This document shows, piece by piece, positions 1 to 10,383 of a DNA stretch of 64,000 nucleotides; the stretch's first letter is position 1; every line of letters starts with the position of its first letter. The position numbers were made by a program, and so were the translations under genes. The notes beneath the pieces are model-generated. The model had not been told where the DNA came from. It did not search any database and saw only the letters and a list, made by a program, of their open reading frames with translations. This DNA is from Flabesymbios commensalis (lineage: Eukaryota; Annelida; Polychaeta; Terebellida; Flabelligeridae): positions 38,181,836 to 38,245,835 of the forward strand of contig OZ024902.1 in assembly GCA_964017125.1 (NCBI GenBank). The letters run 5' to 3'.

Positions 1-400
1 TTTTACGACAGTTAGGGGTCTCGAAATTTTGAGCTGTGTGTTGGGCTATAGATTTATACCCTGTAGATAACCAGTAGATTTTACTGAGAACAATGCCTGC
101 CTTGTGATCAAACTAGGCCAATATAATCTTAAGAAAACACCACAATGAGAGTTTGAAACTGGGGAAAGCTAGCAGACGTTTTACTCTCGAGACCAAATCT
201 ATCATGATATCGATACAATATTTTGCAATAATTTATATTGCCTTGAATTGTGGTGAAGAAAATTTGGAGATAGGCTGACCTAGATCTTAAGGAGATCATT
301 GGACGACATGGTCTTCTCTGACCAATCAACACACACAGAATCTGGGTCACTGATATTGCTGGACCTTCCAGTATACTAACGTATACTAACATGCAAGGAG
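1..400. repeat. Arm of a long inverted repeat (partner 11783-12165)
   Basis: This stretch read in reverse complement matches 11783-12165 almost throughout, including the segments around TACGACAGTTAG, GCTGTGTGTTGGGCTAT and CTGGACCTT. Both copies carry small indels, so the duplication is not recent. The arm runs off the left edge of the window, so its true end is unknown. There is no coding signal. Confidence 0.85.
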
Positions 401-574
401 GTTATATATAGGGAAGCCTGCACACTTTACAAGTGAGCAGATACTGCCTTTGCAGAGCAGAAGACTACTGTAGCACGTTGTTGTGGGAGGGGTAGGGTTA
501 GGTGTAGGTGTATACACACAATGAGGTCTGTCACCCCCTCATCTGACTGTATAGTAACACTGCATTGGCGCCAT
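401..574. other. Short spacer, no gene seen
   Basis: The words TGAGCAGATACTGCCTTT near 434 recur in the same orientation near 11609. Because the neighbouring arm is inverted, the original element probably had its own internal inversion. Nothing coding is visible. Confidence 0.4.
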
Positions 575-683
575 CCCAGTAAACACAAAACATTTGTATA
601 ACATTTGTACAACGTCGGCCCAACGTCTTCGACGTAGGATCAACATTGTACAAATGTTATACAAATGTTTTGTGTTTGCTGGG
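575..683. repeat. Palindromic element, ACATTTGTATAAC subfamily
   Basis: A near-perfect 109-bp palindrome. It opens with CCCAGTAAACACAAAACATT, closes with the complement ending GTGTTTGCTGGG, and has a GTCTTCGAC centre. The arms match over about 45 bp. Flanking CAT/ATG extends the symmetry. Copies at 1873, 28428 and 40520 belong to the same subfamily. Confidence 0.9.
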
Positions 684-701
684 ATGAGCACCCATCCCCC
701 C

Positions 702-810
702 CCCAGCAAACACGTGACATTGCCCTTGTGTTGTTTCAATGTTGGGCCAGCGTCGTTGACGATGGGCCAACATTTAACCAACACATGCTCAATGTCCCGT
801 CTTTGCTGGG
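702..810. repeat. Palindromic element, AACATTGG subfamily
   Basis: A 109-bp palindrome beginning CCCAGCAAACACGTGACATT and ending in the complementary TTTGCTGGG. Both arms carry the word TGTGTTG, which other copies lack, so the arms of this copy share private changes. Confidence 0.88.
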
Positions 811-850
811 GGGCCTCCCCCGAATGAGTGACAGCTTGAGACAAGCCGTC

Positions 851-958
851 CCTGCAAACACGAGACATTGAACCAATGTTGGGCTGATGCTGGCCCAACG
901 TCTGCGCTGCAGGCCCAACATCAGCCCAGCATTGGTTCAATATCTCGTGCTTGCTGGG
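851..958. repeat. Palindromic element, AACATTGG subfamily
   Basis: A 108-bp palindrome in which both arms carry GAACCAATGYTGGGCTGATG, a sequence not shared with the adjacent copy at 702-810. It is the third member of a head-to-tail run of three palindromes separated by 20-40 bp. Confidence 0.9.
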
Positions 959-1872
959 GTCCTTGATGACGTAATTATTTTCAGTCATTTTAATAAATCC
1001 TTTCACCAACGACCTTGGATGGGGTTTGCCTAAATTTTGCCGTTGGCTCAATAAAGGGCGACTGTTGGCAACATTGCCCACCATTGACTCAGACTGGTAG
1101 TTATTGTGGATCAAGCATGCTGTTACGGAGACAAACCTTTTCATTACGACGATCTCACATGAAAAAAAAGCTAGGACAAAGCATGGTGAAATGTTTTATA
1201 TAATTTTCATTATTTTAACTTTTGACCCAAACTTGAAGTAAGGTTTGCCCAACGTCTGCGACCTTACAGCACCATTAATCCAAGATCGGGTCAATGTCTG
1301 ATTGATGGGAGATTTTCAGCTGGTATTAAGCAGCCATCCGCAGAAGTGTTGATCTGAGTAGGCCCGGTTGTTTTTTCAAGATCAAAGACTATTATAACAT
1401 GCCGCTATAGGCAAAGAAAATATATATAATGATATAGGCCTACAAATCATACCTCGCAGATGACAATTCCCAGCAAACAACACGCATTGACCCGATGCTG
1501 GTTTTACGTTGGGCCAGTGTCGCAGATGGTGTTTATGTTAATAGGTTTGTAGTCTAGAAGATGGTTACTTATCATGCATGTTAATTATAGAGGCTAACAT
1601 TCTGTACATACAATATTTTTCAGTGGCCACATCACTAGAAAATAGTGATTCTTCAAATTTAATGAAATTCGGTTGATAATTGACTGAGAAATCAGTTGAA
1701 ATACATTTTTGGTTAAATTCAAATTATCAATTTTCGAGCATTCTAATACTAGCGTTAAATTTTCCAAGCATAGTCAGCACATCAACAATTGTATCTTTTT
1801 GTGCAAGAGGTACATGTATTTCCGTACATTGCAAAACAGTGCTTGAAGATATGTTCTAAAGTATCTGCCCAG
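959..1872. other. Intergenic, contains a half palindrome
   Basis: Only decayed pieces are visible. A left half of the palindrome family (CCCAGCAAACAACACGCATT into CGTTGGGCCAGTGTCGCAG) lies at about 1471-1529, and a fainter remnant at about 1230-1320. The rest is AT-rich with no gene signal. Confidence 0.5.
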
Positions 1873-1990
1873 CCCAGCAAACACAAAACATTTGTATAAC
1901 ATTTTGTACAATGTTGGACCAACATTGTTCAAAGACATTGGCTGGGCCAATGTTGTACAAATGTTATACAAAAGTTTTGTGTTTGCTGGG
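1873..1990. repeat. Palindromic element, ACATTTGTATAAC subfamily
   Basis: A 118-bp palindrome with CCCAGCAAACACAAAACATT at the left and the complement at the right. The centre is rearranged compared with 575-683. Confidence 0.88.
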
Positions 1991-2329
1991 AGGCCCCAAA
2001 GCTAAATAATGCAAGTGCTCTAGGCATATATGGTTAGGGAGATCAGTCAAAACATTTTTTTCTTGACTCAGGGTTTCTACCAGGGGAGGGGGGGGGGGTC
2101 CGGGGGTGGGGCTGGTCCCCACTCAATAACAAGAGAGGATATCCATGTTTGCTGACAAAGAAACGAACCATATTAATATTTTCCATAATTCCATAATTCA
2201 GTTGAAATAACCAATTCTAAGAATTCGTAATCAGATTGTTTATTGAATAAAACATTATCACTTATTTATATTATATATGTTTACACAAAATGAGGGTACT
2301 GACAATTTCATATACATTTTCTGTTTCAG
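1991..2329. other. Upstream flank or intron of the zinc-finger gene
   Basis: This is AT-rich sequence with a guanine run near 2084-2098. It ends in a polypyrimidine-AG splice acceptor. A leader exon is expected further left but I could not place it. Confidence 0.5.
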
Positions 2330-2330
2330 T
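2315..2330 (+). promoter_or_regulatory. Splice acceptor before the zinc-finger coding exon
   Basis: The sequence CATTTTCTGTTTCAG ends at 2329 and makes a good branch/polypyrimidine/AG acceptor. It lies downstream of the first in-frame ATG (2290) and upstream of the next one (2341). This is the reason for preferring 2341 as the start of translation. Confidence 0.7.
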
Positions 2331-2340
2331 AAATTCGCTG

Positions 2341-4254
2341 ATGGAATCTGATACAATGGTTCCTAAAAGAGTAAAGGTGGAGAGTGTAAAATTGTGGTCA
2401 GATGAGAAGGAAGTGCTGGCTGAAACTTTTCAAAGTGTTGATGAATCAATCTCAGTGCTTGAAAATAAACCACGTCCTATAATTGAAAAGAAAGATTTGT
2501 CCACAAAGTTAAGTCAAGCACATGATGTAGAGCTTGACACATCTTCTGAAATGTTGTGCCCTCTAGAAACATCAGACAGTATAAATCCTGCTGAATTTAG
2601 AGATTCTCAAACAGCTGCTGTAAATGTAGAGCGAATGGAAAGTGCTGGTGATGCTGGTCTGCACGTGCGTGTGTGGAATGATGACTATGAAGGAGCATTG
2701 TCAGAGCAGTCTTCTGGAAGTGAAGACTGTCCGGTATCTGATGATGCTGAACTTGGGCTGGCTGTTCCTATTGATGAGGCTAGCTCAGATGAAGCAGAAG
2801 ATTTATTAGATGGTAGCTCTTTTTTGTTGCCCAAATCTACAGAGAAAATAGCTAATCAGAGAATGCAAAAGGAAAGTGAATCAAAAGCTAATATGTCGAT
2901 GACTATGGCTACATACAGAGTAAACGAGCAGCAAATTAATTTGCCAGATATAGAAACGTATGACACACGAAGAAGAAAAGATCTGCCAAAATTGCTAAAA
3001 ATTATCAAACAAGAGCCCATAGAAACTGATGAGGAATGTGTGACAGATCTTGAGAAATGTATGCAAGATTCCTCTCTTTCACCAGAAGAGCATAATAAAG
3101 CTGAAAATGCAGCCAAGACAGAATTGCCGGATATCCTGGTGAAAATAGGAACAGATTGCATCATGAATTCTAAACTACCAGTAAGTCCTGTTTGTCGTCC
3201 TAGACGAAAACGCACAGAGCATTGTCTTTTCTGCATGGTCAAAGTTTCAGATTCAGGAGCATTATATGATCATATCAAGAAGTATCATAGCAAGAAAAAG
3301 GGAGCAGATGACATTTTAAATAGGCTGAGCCAAGAGAAATTAATACCATGTGATGACTGTGGTCGACATTTGAAAAGTTATCGAGTTCTGCAACAGCACC
3401 GCAAACAAATGCATTGTAATATAGGCTCTACTCAATGCCCACACTGCGATAAGACTCTTAAAAGTCATTATTATTTAAGGAATCACATTTGGAGACTTCA
3501 TTCCAATCCAACAAGACGCTTTCTTTGTCATCTTTGCCCAGCTTCATTCAAAGTACAGGGCTATTTATCTGAACATCTTAAGCATGTTCATACGTCAAAT
3601 ATTTACAAGTGCAATCAGTGTAATCAAACTTTTACAAGTGACAAATATTTGCGTAATCACAAGCTACGTGTCCATAAAGGACAACAACACCAATGTCCTG
3701 ATTGTGAAAGGTCTTTTTCAGTTGGCGCTAATTTGCGAAGGCATATACAATTGGTTCATACAAAGTCTAACGAACACCATGAGTGTTCTGAATGTAAGAA
3801 AACATTTTCTTTAAAAAGTAATTTGAAAGAGCACGTGAACTCTGTGCATCTAAAAAAATTCACCTTTGTTTGCAAGCACTGTAACGAGGGTTTCCGCAGA
3901 AAGAAAGAATTAACTACCCATCTTAAAATGCATGAGCAGTTTGCAGGTATGGCCATTAGTTTTAAAATAAGCGATGAAAAAATGTACAAAGTTAATCATA
4001 AGAAAAATGTGAAGACATCGACCACAATGCAAGCTATTGTACCAAAAGCAGGTGGGAATAGTGAAGCTGCTTCATCGACCATGCCAACTCCGGTACAGCA
4101 GAACACTATTAATTTTGCCATGTTAAGTCGGCAGGATCTGACTAGAATGATGCCTGGAAATGCTGCAGAAATGGTACAGATAGACCATCATGTTGATCTA
4201 CAATCGGATGTTGGTCCTTCTGTGGAAATAGTCGAAGTAAATGAACTAGAATAA
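2341..4254 (+). CDS. C2H2 zinc-finger protein with eight fingers
   Basis: This encodes a 637-residue protein, probably a nuclear DNA-binding regulator. Eight C2H2 fingers lie at about residues 295-531. Each is CX2C-X12-H with a four-residue histidine spacing, except the last, which has three. The first finger is set apart by about 20 extra residues. None of the linkers is the usual TGEKP, unlike typical KRAB-type poly-zinc-finger proteins. Before the fingers is a long acidic, serine-rich segment (about 115-160, DDYEGALSEQSSGSEDCPVS) and a basic RPRRKR patch (about 287-292) that could act as a nuclear localisation signal. Two sumoylation-type motifs, VKVE (11-14) and IKQE (222-225), are present. 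No KRAB, BTB, SCAN or ZAD domain is visible. An in-frame ATG at 2290 would add 17 hydrophobic residues but lies before a good splice acceptor, and M6 (2356) has the better Kozak context. The target genes and orthology are unknown. Confidence 0.9.
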   Translation: MESDTMVPKRVKVESVKLWSDEKEVLAETFQSVDESISVLENKPRPIIEKKDLSTKLSQAHDVELDTSSEMLCPLETSDSINPAEFRDSQTAAVNVERMESAGDAGLHVRVWNDDYEGALSEQSSGSEDCPVSDDAELGLAVPIDEASSDEAEDLLDGSSFLLPKSTEKIANQRMQKESESKANMSMTMATYRVNEQQINLPDIETYDTRRRKDLPKLLKIIKQEPIETDEECVTDLEKCMQDSSLSPEEHNKAENAAKTELPDILVKIGTDCIMNSKLPVSPVCRPRRKRTEHCLFCMVKVSDSGALYDHIKKYHSKKKGADDILNRLSQEKLIPCDDCGRHLKSYRVLQQHRKQMHCNIGSTQCPHCDKTLKSHYYLRNHIWRLHSNPTRRFLCHLCPASFKVQGYLSEHLKHVHTSNIYKCNQCNQTFTSDKYLRNHKLRVHKGQQHQCPDCERSFSVGANLRRHIQLVHTKSNEHHECSECKKTFSLKSNLKEHVNSVHLKKFTFVCKHCNEGFRRKKELTTHLKMHEQFAGMAISFKISDEKMYKVNHKKNVKTSTTMQAIVPKAGGNSEAASSTMPTPVQQNTINFAMLSRQDLTRMMPGNAAEMVQIDHHVDLQSDVGPSVEIVEVNELE

Positions 4255-5216
4255 ATGTAAAAAACAAAATATTGTCACCAGTTATGTTAAACACAGATAA
4301 TGTAACTGAAATTGATGAATAATTAGGTAAAGCCTATGATAGGAATATTTAAAATGTATAGGCCTACTCCCACATATTTTCAATGATAACTCCATTTTTG
4401 TTAATTCTGAAATTCACTTGCAACATAATTTGTGTGTACATAAAATACAAGTGAGCAGAACCCTGTACAAATTTCATATCGAGGGCCACTTACATTTTTT
4501 TACGAACCGACTCTGATCTATAATTTTTTTATAAAGATTTGTAAACTGATAAAATGCTGCATCTTATTGTAGCATCACCAATATTGTGTCAGTCTGTCAA
4601 TTAATGTCTGGCTGATAGACTTGTTTCTACAATGTATAGAAATTGACCCAATCCTGCCACACCAACATAGGTCCAGTGCCCCACTGATGCTGGGACATCA
4701 CAAAAGCTTGAATATTTTTTGCCCACAGTTTCTCCAACCTGTTTGGCAACCACCGGCCGAAAATCGCGCTATCAGCGAACCTGAAATGCCGACCCAAATC
4801 CGTTCTGATGCTGGGTCAGTTTTCTAGAGCCAACACCAAACCATCAAGGGCCCAACGTCTCATGTTTGCCACATATAGGGGACTGGTAGTTATTTTTAAT
4901 CTTAGCAATGGTCTCCCAACTATGTAATTTGGTAAAATAAATGTGATAAAAAGCTTGTGATATGTTGTAAATCATTTACGATTTATCAAAAAAATATCTG
5001 GTATGCCGAAACACATCCATTTATGTGCAAATACATGTCATAGCAAAAGTTTATTAATTGAAGCGTGAGCATGCTGTCATTTTCAGCACATTTAACATCT
5101 GGTCTTAAAGAGAGTGGTAACCACTTGAGCAAACTATTATGATGGCTTTCTTTTGCAATTTGAAAATTCTACGACAATAAGTAATATGTGAACAAATTAA
5201 ACAGTTATACACTGCA
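4255..5216. other. 3' flank of the zinc-finger gene
   Basis: An AATAAA hexamer (4250-4255) overlaps the stop codon, and another lies at 4936-4941. The second is the more ordinary choice, giving a 3' UTR of about 0.7 kb. A badly decayed palindrome-family remnant with scattered GACCCAATCCTG and GATGCTGGG words lies at 4640-4865. No gene is seen. Confidence 0.5.
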
Positions 5217-5288
5217 ACCTGCTATAAGCGACCACACCTTCTGCATGTTTAAAACGGTTGTTCAAGACAGGTGGTCGTTCATAGCAGG
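5217..5288. repeat. Hairpin with CCTGCTATAAGCGACCAC arms
   Basis: The left arm CCTGCTATAAGCGACCAC pairs with GTGGTCGTTCATAGCAGG on the right across a loop of about 36 bp, with only a few mismatches. This looks like a small inverted-repeat element or the end of one. Confidence 0.75.
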
Positions 5289-5950
5289 TGCATTAAAAAT
5301 CATCTTATGTTTACACTACATTTATCTAAATACTCTGTAAGGCAAGGTTCTGCCCACGCCTGGCGACGAGTACTAGGTGGCCGCACCCAGCACCCTGACA
5401 TACCTCATCCAATACAGTTGAAAACTGTTAACATAATAAACAAGAACCCTGCGGTTCTGAACATTATTGAGAGTTATTTTTTGCATCAGACTGAAGTTGA
5501 TATTAATGCAATGCATGTAAAACTGTAATCAGAACAAATGTATATTTTCTGCCAATAACTACTTTACATTGCAAGAACTTGCTTGAAAATAATAAGATGC
5601 ACAAGTGCAAGATGTTTTCTTTGTTAGTTTACATGATAGCAGTATATTTAAAAATACCGTGCAAGCACTCCTAGCACCCCGTCCAGGATGTAGTAACTTA
5701 AAAATCCTGTAATAAATATTATAAAACAAATTTATATGATGTTTTTTAATAAATCGTGTTATAAGATATTATAATTATCACTGATATTATATTATTTATA
5801 GGATAACTACGAAGCCTCTATAAGCAGGGTTCAACACGTTCTAATAAACACAACAACTTAATCCTTGTACTTACAACTGCAATCATCAAACACCAGACTA
5901 CATGCAAGTATAACCACGGCCAATACACAGTGCCGCACTGCAGACCCACG
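5289..5950. other. AT-rich intergenic, no gene seen
   Basis: Open frames here are short and lack any recognisable domain. The sequence is AT-rich with no clear repeat structure. Confidence 0.4.
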
Positions 5951-6048
5951 CGATACATTGACCCAATGCTGGTTCAATTTTTGCCCACCGTCTACGGCGT
6001 CTACCCAATGTCAAAACCAACATGGGGCAACGTCTCGTGTAGCTGGGG
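5951..6048. repeat. Diverged palindromic element
   Basis: It has the family layout (CGATACATTGACCCAATGCT at the left, CGTCTCGTGTAGCTGGGG at the right, GTCTACGGC centre), with several arm mismatches. Confidence 0.75.
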
Positions 6049-6297
6049 ACACACCCTTGCGGTTTATCAAGTCATCATACATGCACTGTAACTAGAACTA
6101 CCGGTACTTAAATGACGAGGTAAATGACTACGGTATATTATATACTCGTTTTCAATAAAGTTAGAGCAACATACTTCATTATGATGTAAATATATATATA
6201 TTGCATCAAATAACCTGCTCTAGCATTATTGAGTGCCCATGCATGGTAGTACTGTTTTGACAAAAAACTTTTAAATTGAGAAGAATCGTTGTTGTTG

Positions 6298-6364
6298 CAA
6301 CATTGACCTAATGTTGGGTCTTCGACGCTGGCCCAACATTGGACCAATGTATAGTGTTTGCTGA
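6298..6364. repeat. Shortened palindromic element
   Basis: A 67-bp member with CATTGACCTAATGTTGGG at the left and CCCAACATTGGACCAATG at the right around TCTTCGACGCTGG. The CAGCAAACAC cap survives only on the right. Confidence 0.8.
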
Positions 6365-6902
6365 GTACGAACACCTTACAATATAAGCGAAAATGCTGCA
6401 ATTGTACGCATGGTAATACATAGCGCTGACCGACCTATATGAGGGGGGGTCCGTCGTCTACAAGGGGGATGTGAAAATGACAAAAAGTGGTAGATTTAAT
6501 TCTTGATCGCTACTCACCATTTCCGGTAGATGACTACATGATTATTTGATAACAAAGCAAAATAAAAAGATAGTATTTTTTTTTTAATTATTAGTACTAG
6601 TATAGCTGTATATATATATAGCCTACGTAGTTGGTTATAAAAATGATTTTTATTTTCAAATTAAAATATAAAAAAAATATGATTCTTCATGATTATTTTA
6701 ATATATAGTACAACGTGCGACCACTAGTTATGAAAAACGTCGACCCCGTGTCTGAGATAGCCTGTGTGGTTGGTCGCTCAGTGATCTGATGCACTGTCAT
6801 GTCTTCACTGCTTATCGCGGACGACGTCCGCCGAAATAAGTATGCGTTTCATTTGCTCCGTTGTTATTTAATACTTAAAATAAATGTGTAAAAAGTCTAA
6901 AA
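6365..6902. other. AT-rich intergenic, no gene seen
   Basis: It contains TA dinucleotide tracts and a 15-bp near-palindrome GCGGACGACGTCCGC near 6824. No gene or larger repeat was recognised. Confidence 0.35.
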
Positions 6903-7002
6903 TTGACCTGCCATTGAGCCAACGTTTGTTCAATTTTGGTCTACCGTCGGCAACGCTGACCAAGCATTTAGTCAACCCTGGTTGAACGTCTGTGTTTGCC
7001 GG
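6903..7002. repeat. Diverged palindromic element
   Basis: About 100 bp with a CATTGAGCCAACGTTTGTTC arm, a GTCGGCAACGCTG centre and a terminal GTGTTTGCCGGC. The arms are only partly complementary, so this is an older copy. Confidence 0.65.
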
Positions 7003-7835
7003 CTATACCCAGATACCGCCACTCGATTGCAACACGTAGGCCTAACCAGGGTGTAAACACCTTTAGCTGACATATTTTACAGCCAAGAGCTAAAGCAGAG
7101 CACAATAGTAGGCCCCTATGTCAATATATTTTTATTTAGCGTATATATATCACATTTGTATATAGCGTATATATATCACAATTGTAGTCAAAATGATGAT
7201 AACTTAGTATAGGCCCTAGTCATAATTCTAATATAGCTATTATTGTAGCTGGGCGTCAGCCCAGGTACATTTTTATCAGAATCTGGTTTCTGAATTTGAG
7301 ACAAAACGTGACGTCATTTCATTCAAAAAACTGATAGATGGATTAATTCCATTCATAAATCTGACCATTGGCCTTAGTTTTGGGGACCCTATCAATAGAT
7401 ACATATACCCATACAGCTTCTTATATCAGTTTGATACAAAACAAGACTGTTCGATGTTGACGGTCCCTTAACTACTGGTAGTAGGTTAGTACTCAAGTTT
7501 GTCCAAACAGAAATGTTATTGGCTGATCAGCAATGGCCCTTGTCCAGCAGAATCAATCAGCTATGTTCTGATTGGGCGCAACTTATGCAAATTACAGGGC
7601 CCGGTAACAAGCATTATTCTGGGGAGAAGGGTTTGTATCCTGATCAGTGATTAGCCAGCCATGACATCATTTAAAATGTGACACAATAGCTGACATCCAT
7701 CTCCAAATATGGTATGCCCTATTGGTCTCAAGGATTTCCCCTCCTGGGACATACTGCATGCTGATTGGCCAGCAATGACATCATTTATAAAACATGTCTG
7801 ACCTCAATAGCTGACCTAACCTCTGAGGTCAGAAA
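7003..7835. other. Non-coding block with CCAAT and octamer words
   Basis: A roughly 25-bp segment (GCCAGCAATGACATCATTTA type) is directly repeated about 103 bp apart near 7650 and 7755. ATTGG words (CCAAT box on the minus strand) recur near 7520, 7570, 7720 and 7760, and a perfect octamer ATGCAAAT lies near 7585. These words could mark a regulatory region or be chance. No gene is seen. Confidence 0.35.
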
Positions 7836-7924
7836 GTGCCATTCACCCAATACTGTTTCAATGTTGGCCCAACGTCTTAGACGCTGGCCCGCATTGAAAC
7901 AGCATTGGGTGCAGTTTTGCTGGG
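7836..7924. repeat. Palindromic element, AACATTGG subfamily
   Basis: Both arms carry CACCCAATRCTGTTTCAATG around a GTCTTAGACGCTGG centre. The variant CACCCAAT with TTTCAATG is shared by both arms but differs from the copies at 702 and 851. Confidence 0.87.
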
Positions 7925-8072
7925 ACCCCACTGCAGACGAACTGAGGGAGGGTTGGTATTCAGTTACCATTAATATCGTTATCCCGCAAGGTTTCAGGTC
8001 AACCCAGCAACCACGATGCGTAGCCGTGTATTACAATGGCCTATGCGCCGAGCTGCTGATATGGCGCTACCA

Positions 8073-8157
8073 CGATGCGTTGACCCAATGCCGATACAAT
8101 ATTGGTCCGATGTCGCAGACGCTGGTCCAACATTAAATATCATTGGGTCTGCTGAGC
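8073..8157. repeat. Palindromic element, AACATTGG subfamily
   Basis: The left arm is GTTGACCCAATGCCGATACA and the right arm ends CATTGGGTCTGCTG, around a GTCGCAGACGCTGG centre. A half copy (AACGTTGGTCCAGCGTCGTAG) follows at about 8186. Confidence 0.8.
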
Positions 8158-9114
8158 ACCTATAATCGACACAAGACAGTGAATAACGTTGGTCCAGCGT
8201 CGTAGTATATATAGGCACTACACACCACAGCTGATCAGCATGATCTTTGAGTCTGATTGTCATCTCATAGACATATCCACACCTTGTTTCCCAATTTTCT
8301 TGTCGTATGCCTACAAAATAAATTGTAAATAAGTTGTAAACCCCAATACAACCAATACAACACAACGTAGCAAAAACAAATTTGCAACTGAAGATTGTGG
8401 ACAGACCTTGGGTTGTCACTGTTGGTGTGGGGTCTTCCAAGACTACAACGTGGCTCACCCCTGTGGGGGATGGTGTTGACCTACTAACGTTACTAATGCA
8501 CAAAGTCTCAACGTCTGTCCCAGTAGGCTACTGGCAGACTCAATTCAGCGCCACATGGTTACCCCTGCATCACATTCAATTGGAGTAGGCTGGCCTATCA
8601 AGCTGGAAGGGGGAAAGAGTCTGGTTGACATATCAAGCCATCTGAGGGGCGCACCATTTGATATCTTTGTCGAGGGCCTAGAAAAAAAATGAAAAAATAG
8701 TTTGTTGAAAATGTGGTCAGAAAAAAAAGTTTGTTGTCGAAATTGATGAAAAATATGTTGACCAGAAAAACCACCAAATGGTAACGTACATAATAGGTAA
8801 GCCATACGACAAAAATATATATTTCAGTTCTTCAACGGAAATTCAAAAAAAAAATTGTCGGACGTTCATCACAATTTTTTTTTCTTTTCTTGCGGAGGTA
8901 AAAAAAAGTTTGCAGCCAACAAAATCTCTAGCCCCCCCCCCCCCCATATATCTAATGGTGCGTCCCTGACTCCGAAAGGCTGAGTTATGTCACTGTGTTT
9001 CTGTCAAAGCAGTGTTACCATGGAAGTTGCAACTAAGACTTGAAATTCAAGTACAATGCAGACTGCTTAATATCTTTTAGTAACATTGTCATATAGCCTA
9101 TTATGTTTATTGTT
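8158..9114. other. Intergenic, no gene seen
   Basis: It holds a cytosine run near 8932-8945 and poly-A/T tracts. Open frames are short and featureless. Confidence 0.35.
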
Positions 9115-9476
9115 AAAGGGACTGGCCCAGGCTAAAATCATCAAAAAGTCGGTGATATTATTTCGGGTTCTTAATATGACCATATGATGTAAACATGTAC
9201 ATAGACTAACGTTAGAACTGCAAATTTTTATAATTTTTGTGCTGCGCATTCATCAGTTAGACTAGATATAGAGACGAAATTCCCGCATTTCCTATTTTTG
9301 ACATGGTTGTCAATAATTAGAAATCAGGAATTTCGTCTAACTGGTGCATGCGCAGCACAAAAATTATAAAAATTTGTAGTTCTAGTCTATGTACATGTTT
9401 ACATCATATGGTCATATTAAGAACCCGAAATAAAATCACCGATTTTTTTATGATTTTAGCGTCGGCCAGTCCCTTT
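9115..9476. mobile_element. MITE with about 150-bp inverted arms (AAGGGACTGGCC ends)
   Basis: The arms at 9115-9260 and 9333-9476 are near-complementary. Both begin AAGGGACTGGCC, run through TAAAATCATCAAAAA and ATGACCATATGATGTAAACA, and reach GTGCTGCGCAT around a central spacer. The flanks read TTA and TAA, consistent with a TA or TTAA target duplication. The near-identical peptide readable on both strands is a by-product of the symmetry. Partial copies lie near 13317 and 28816. Confidence 0.9.
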
Positions 9477-10199
9477 AATATAGGCCTACTATATATTATG
9501 TATGAATGGTATAATCTCACAGTAAAGTATAGGGGAGACTGTGGCACCTTGGGACTTCAACACCTTGAGACAGGCCTGTTTAACATAAATTATTGCGATC
9601 TGTTCGCCAGCTGGTCAATGCTACCAGAACTAACCAATTTCCATTTTCCACCCTGTTTAAACTTAGGTCCATTTTTCACATGAAAATTACTTTTTTAGGA
9701 TGATCAATTTCTGTGTTTATAGATCACGTAATACTTGATTTCCCTATGATTTTGGTGGTATCATACACCTGTGCTATCACTTTATCACTTATGTATAATG
9801 GTTTGCTTCAAATACACCCCACACAAAAACTATGAATAATATCAGAGATTAGGTCAGTCAGGGTGTCTCAATGTGCCCCAAAACTTTCTCAAGGTGCCCC
9901 GAGTCTATCTCAGTGAAGGTGCCCCGAAAGTGTTTCAAGGTGCCCCACCTTTTTCAGGCACATATTGTCACTGCAACATCTAGCATTAGCCAACTGCAGG
10001 CTTTAGCTACAGTTATATTTAGTATTCAAATCTTGATTTTAGCCAGATCCACGTTGTCTTCAGGTACCTAATATGGTTCTCATTTGCCCCAGGGGGGTCT
10101 CATCTCAATCGAGCTTTGGGCCATTTTTGTGCACATACAGGCTAAATTGGGCCAGGAGAGCATCCTGTGGATGATGAGATGAATCAGATGACACTGCCC
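9477..10199. other. Intergenic with repeated GGTGCCCC words
   Basis: Between about 9875 and 9950 the octamer GTGCCCCA/G recurs four times at 20-27-bp spacing. A related GGTGTTGAAG/TGTGGCACC region lies at 9535-9570. It may be part of an unrecognised repeat. No gene is seen. Confidence 0.4.
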
Positions 10200-10383
10200 T
10201 CCAGACACTAGAGGTCTGAGGCCGAGCACGCTACCTCTCGGTCACGGAGCCTCCCCACAATACTGAGTTTCACGAGTGGATGTGGAAGAAACATTTTTGT
10301 TTCTTTTAAACCGCTGAGACCGTGAAACGAACCCCGAACTCTAGCGTGAAAGGCAGCGGTGCTAACCACTACCTTAGGTCCCC
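10200..10383 (-). mobile_element. tRNA-related SINE copy
   Basis: On the minus strand it begins GGGACCTAAGGTAGTGGTTA and continues GCACCGCTGCCTTTCACGC, an A-box-like region, followed by AGTTCGGGGTTCG in the B-box position. The body (AAATGTTTCTTCC, then ACTCGTGAAACTCAGTATTG, then GTGGGGA) matches the plus-strand copy at 20577-20716. A second tRNA-head-like stretch, GAGAGGTAGCGTGCTCGGCC, near 10224 suggests a composite structure. Confidence 0.7.

Noticed and set aside
2856-3242. 128-codon frame antisense to the zinc-finger gene
   Set aside because: Shadow of the real coding strand, with no independent signal.
9067-9683. Two nearly identical peptides on opposite strands (MRSTKIIKICSS...)
   Set aside because: They come from the long inverted arms of a MITE and not from a duplicated gene.
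10200-10383. tRNA gene on the minus strand
   Set aside because: A- and B-box-like words are present, but no full cloverleaf can be folded, and a second diverged copy at 20577 shows it is a SINE.
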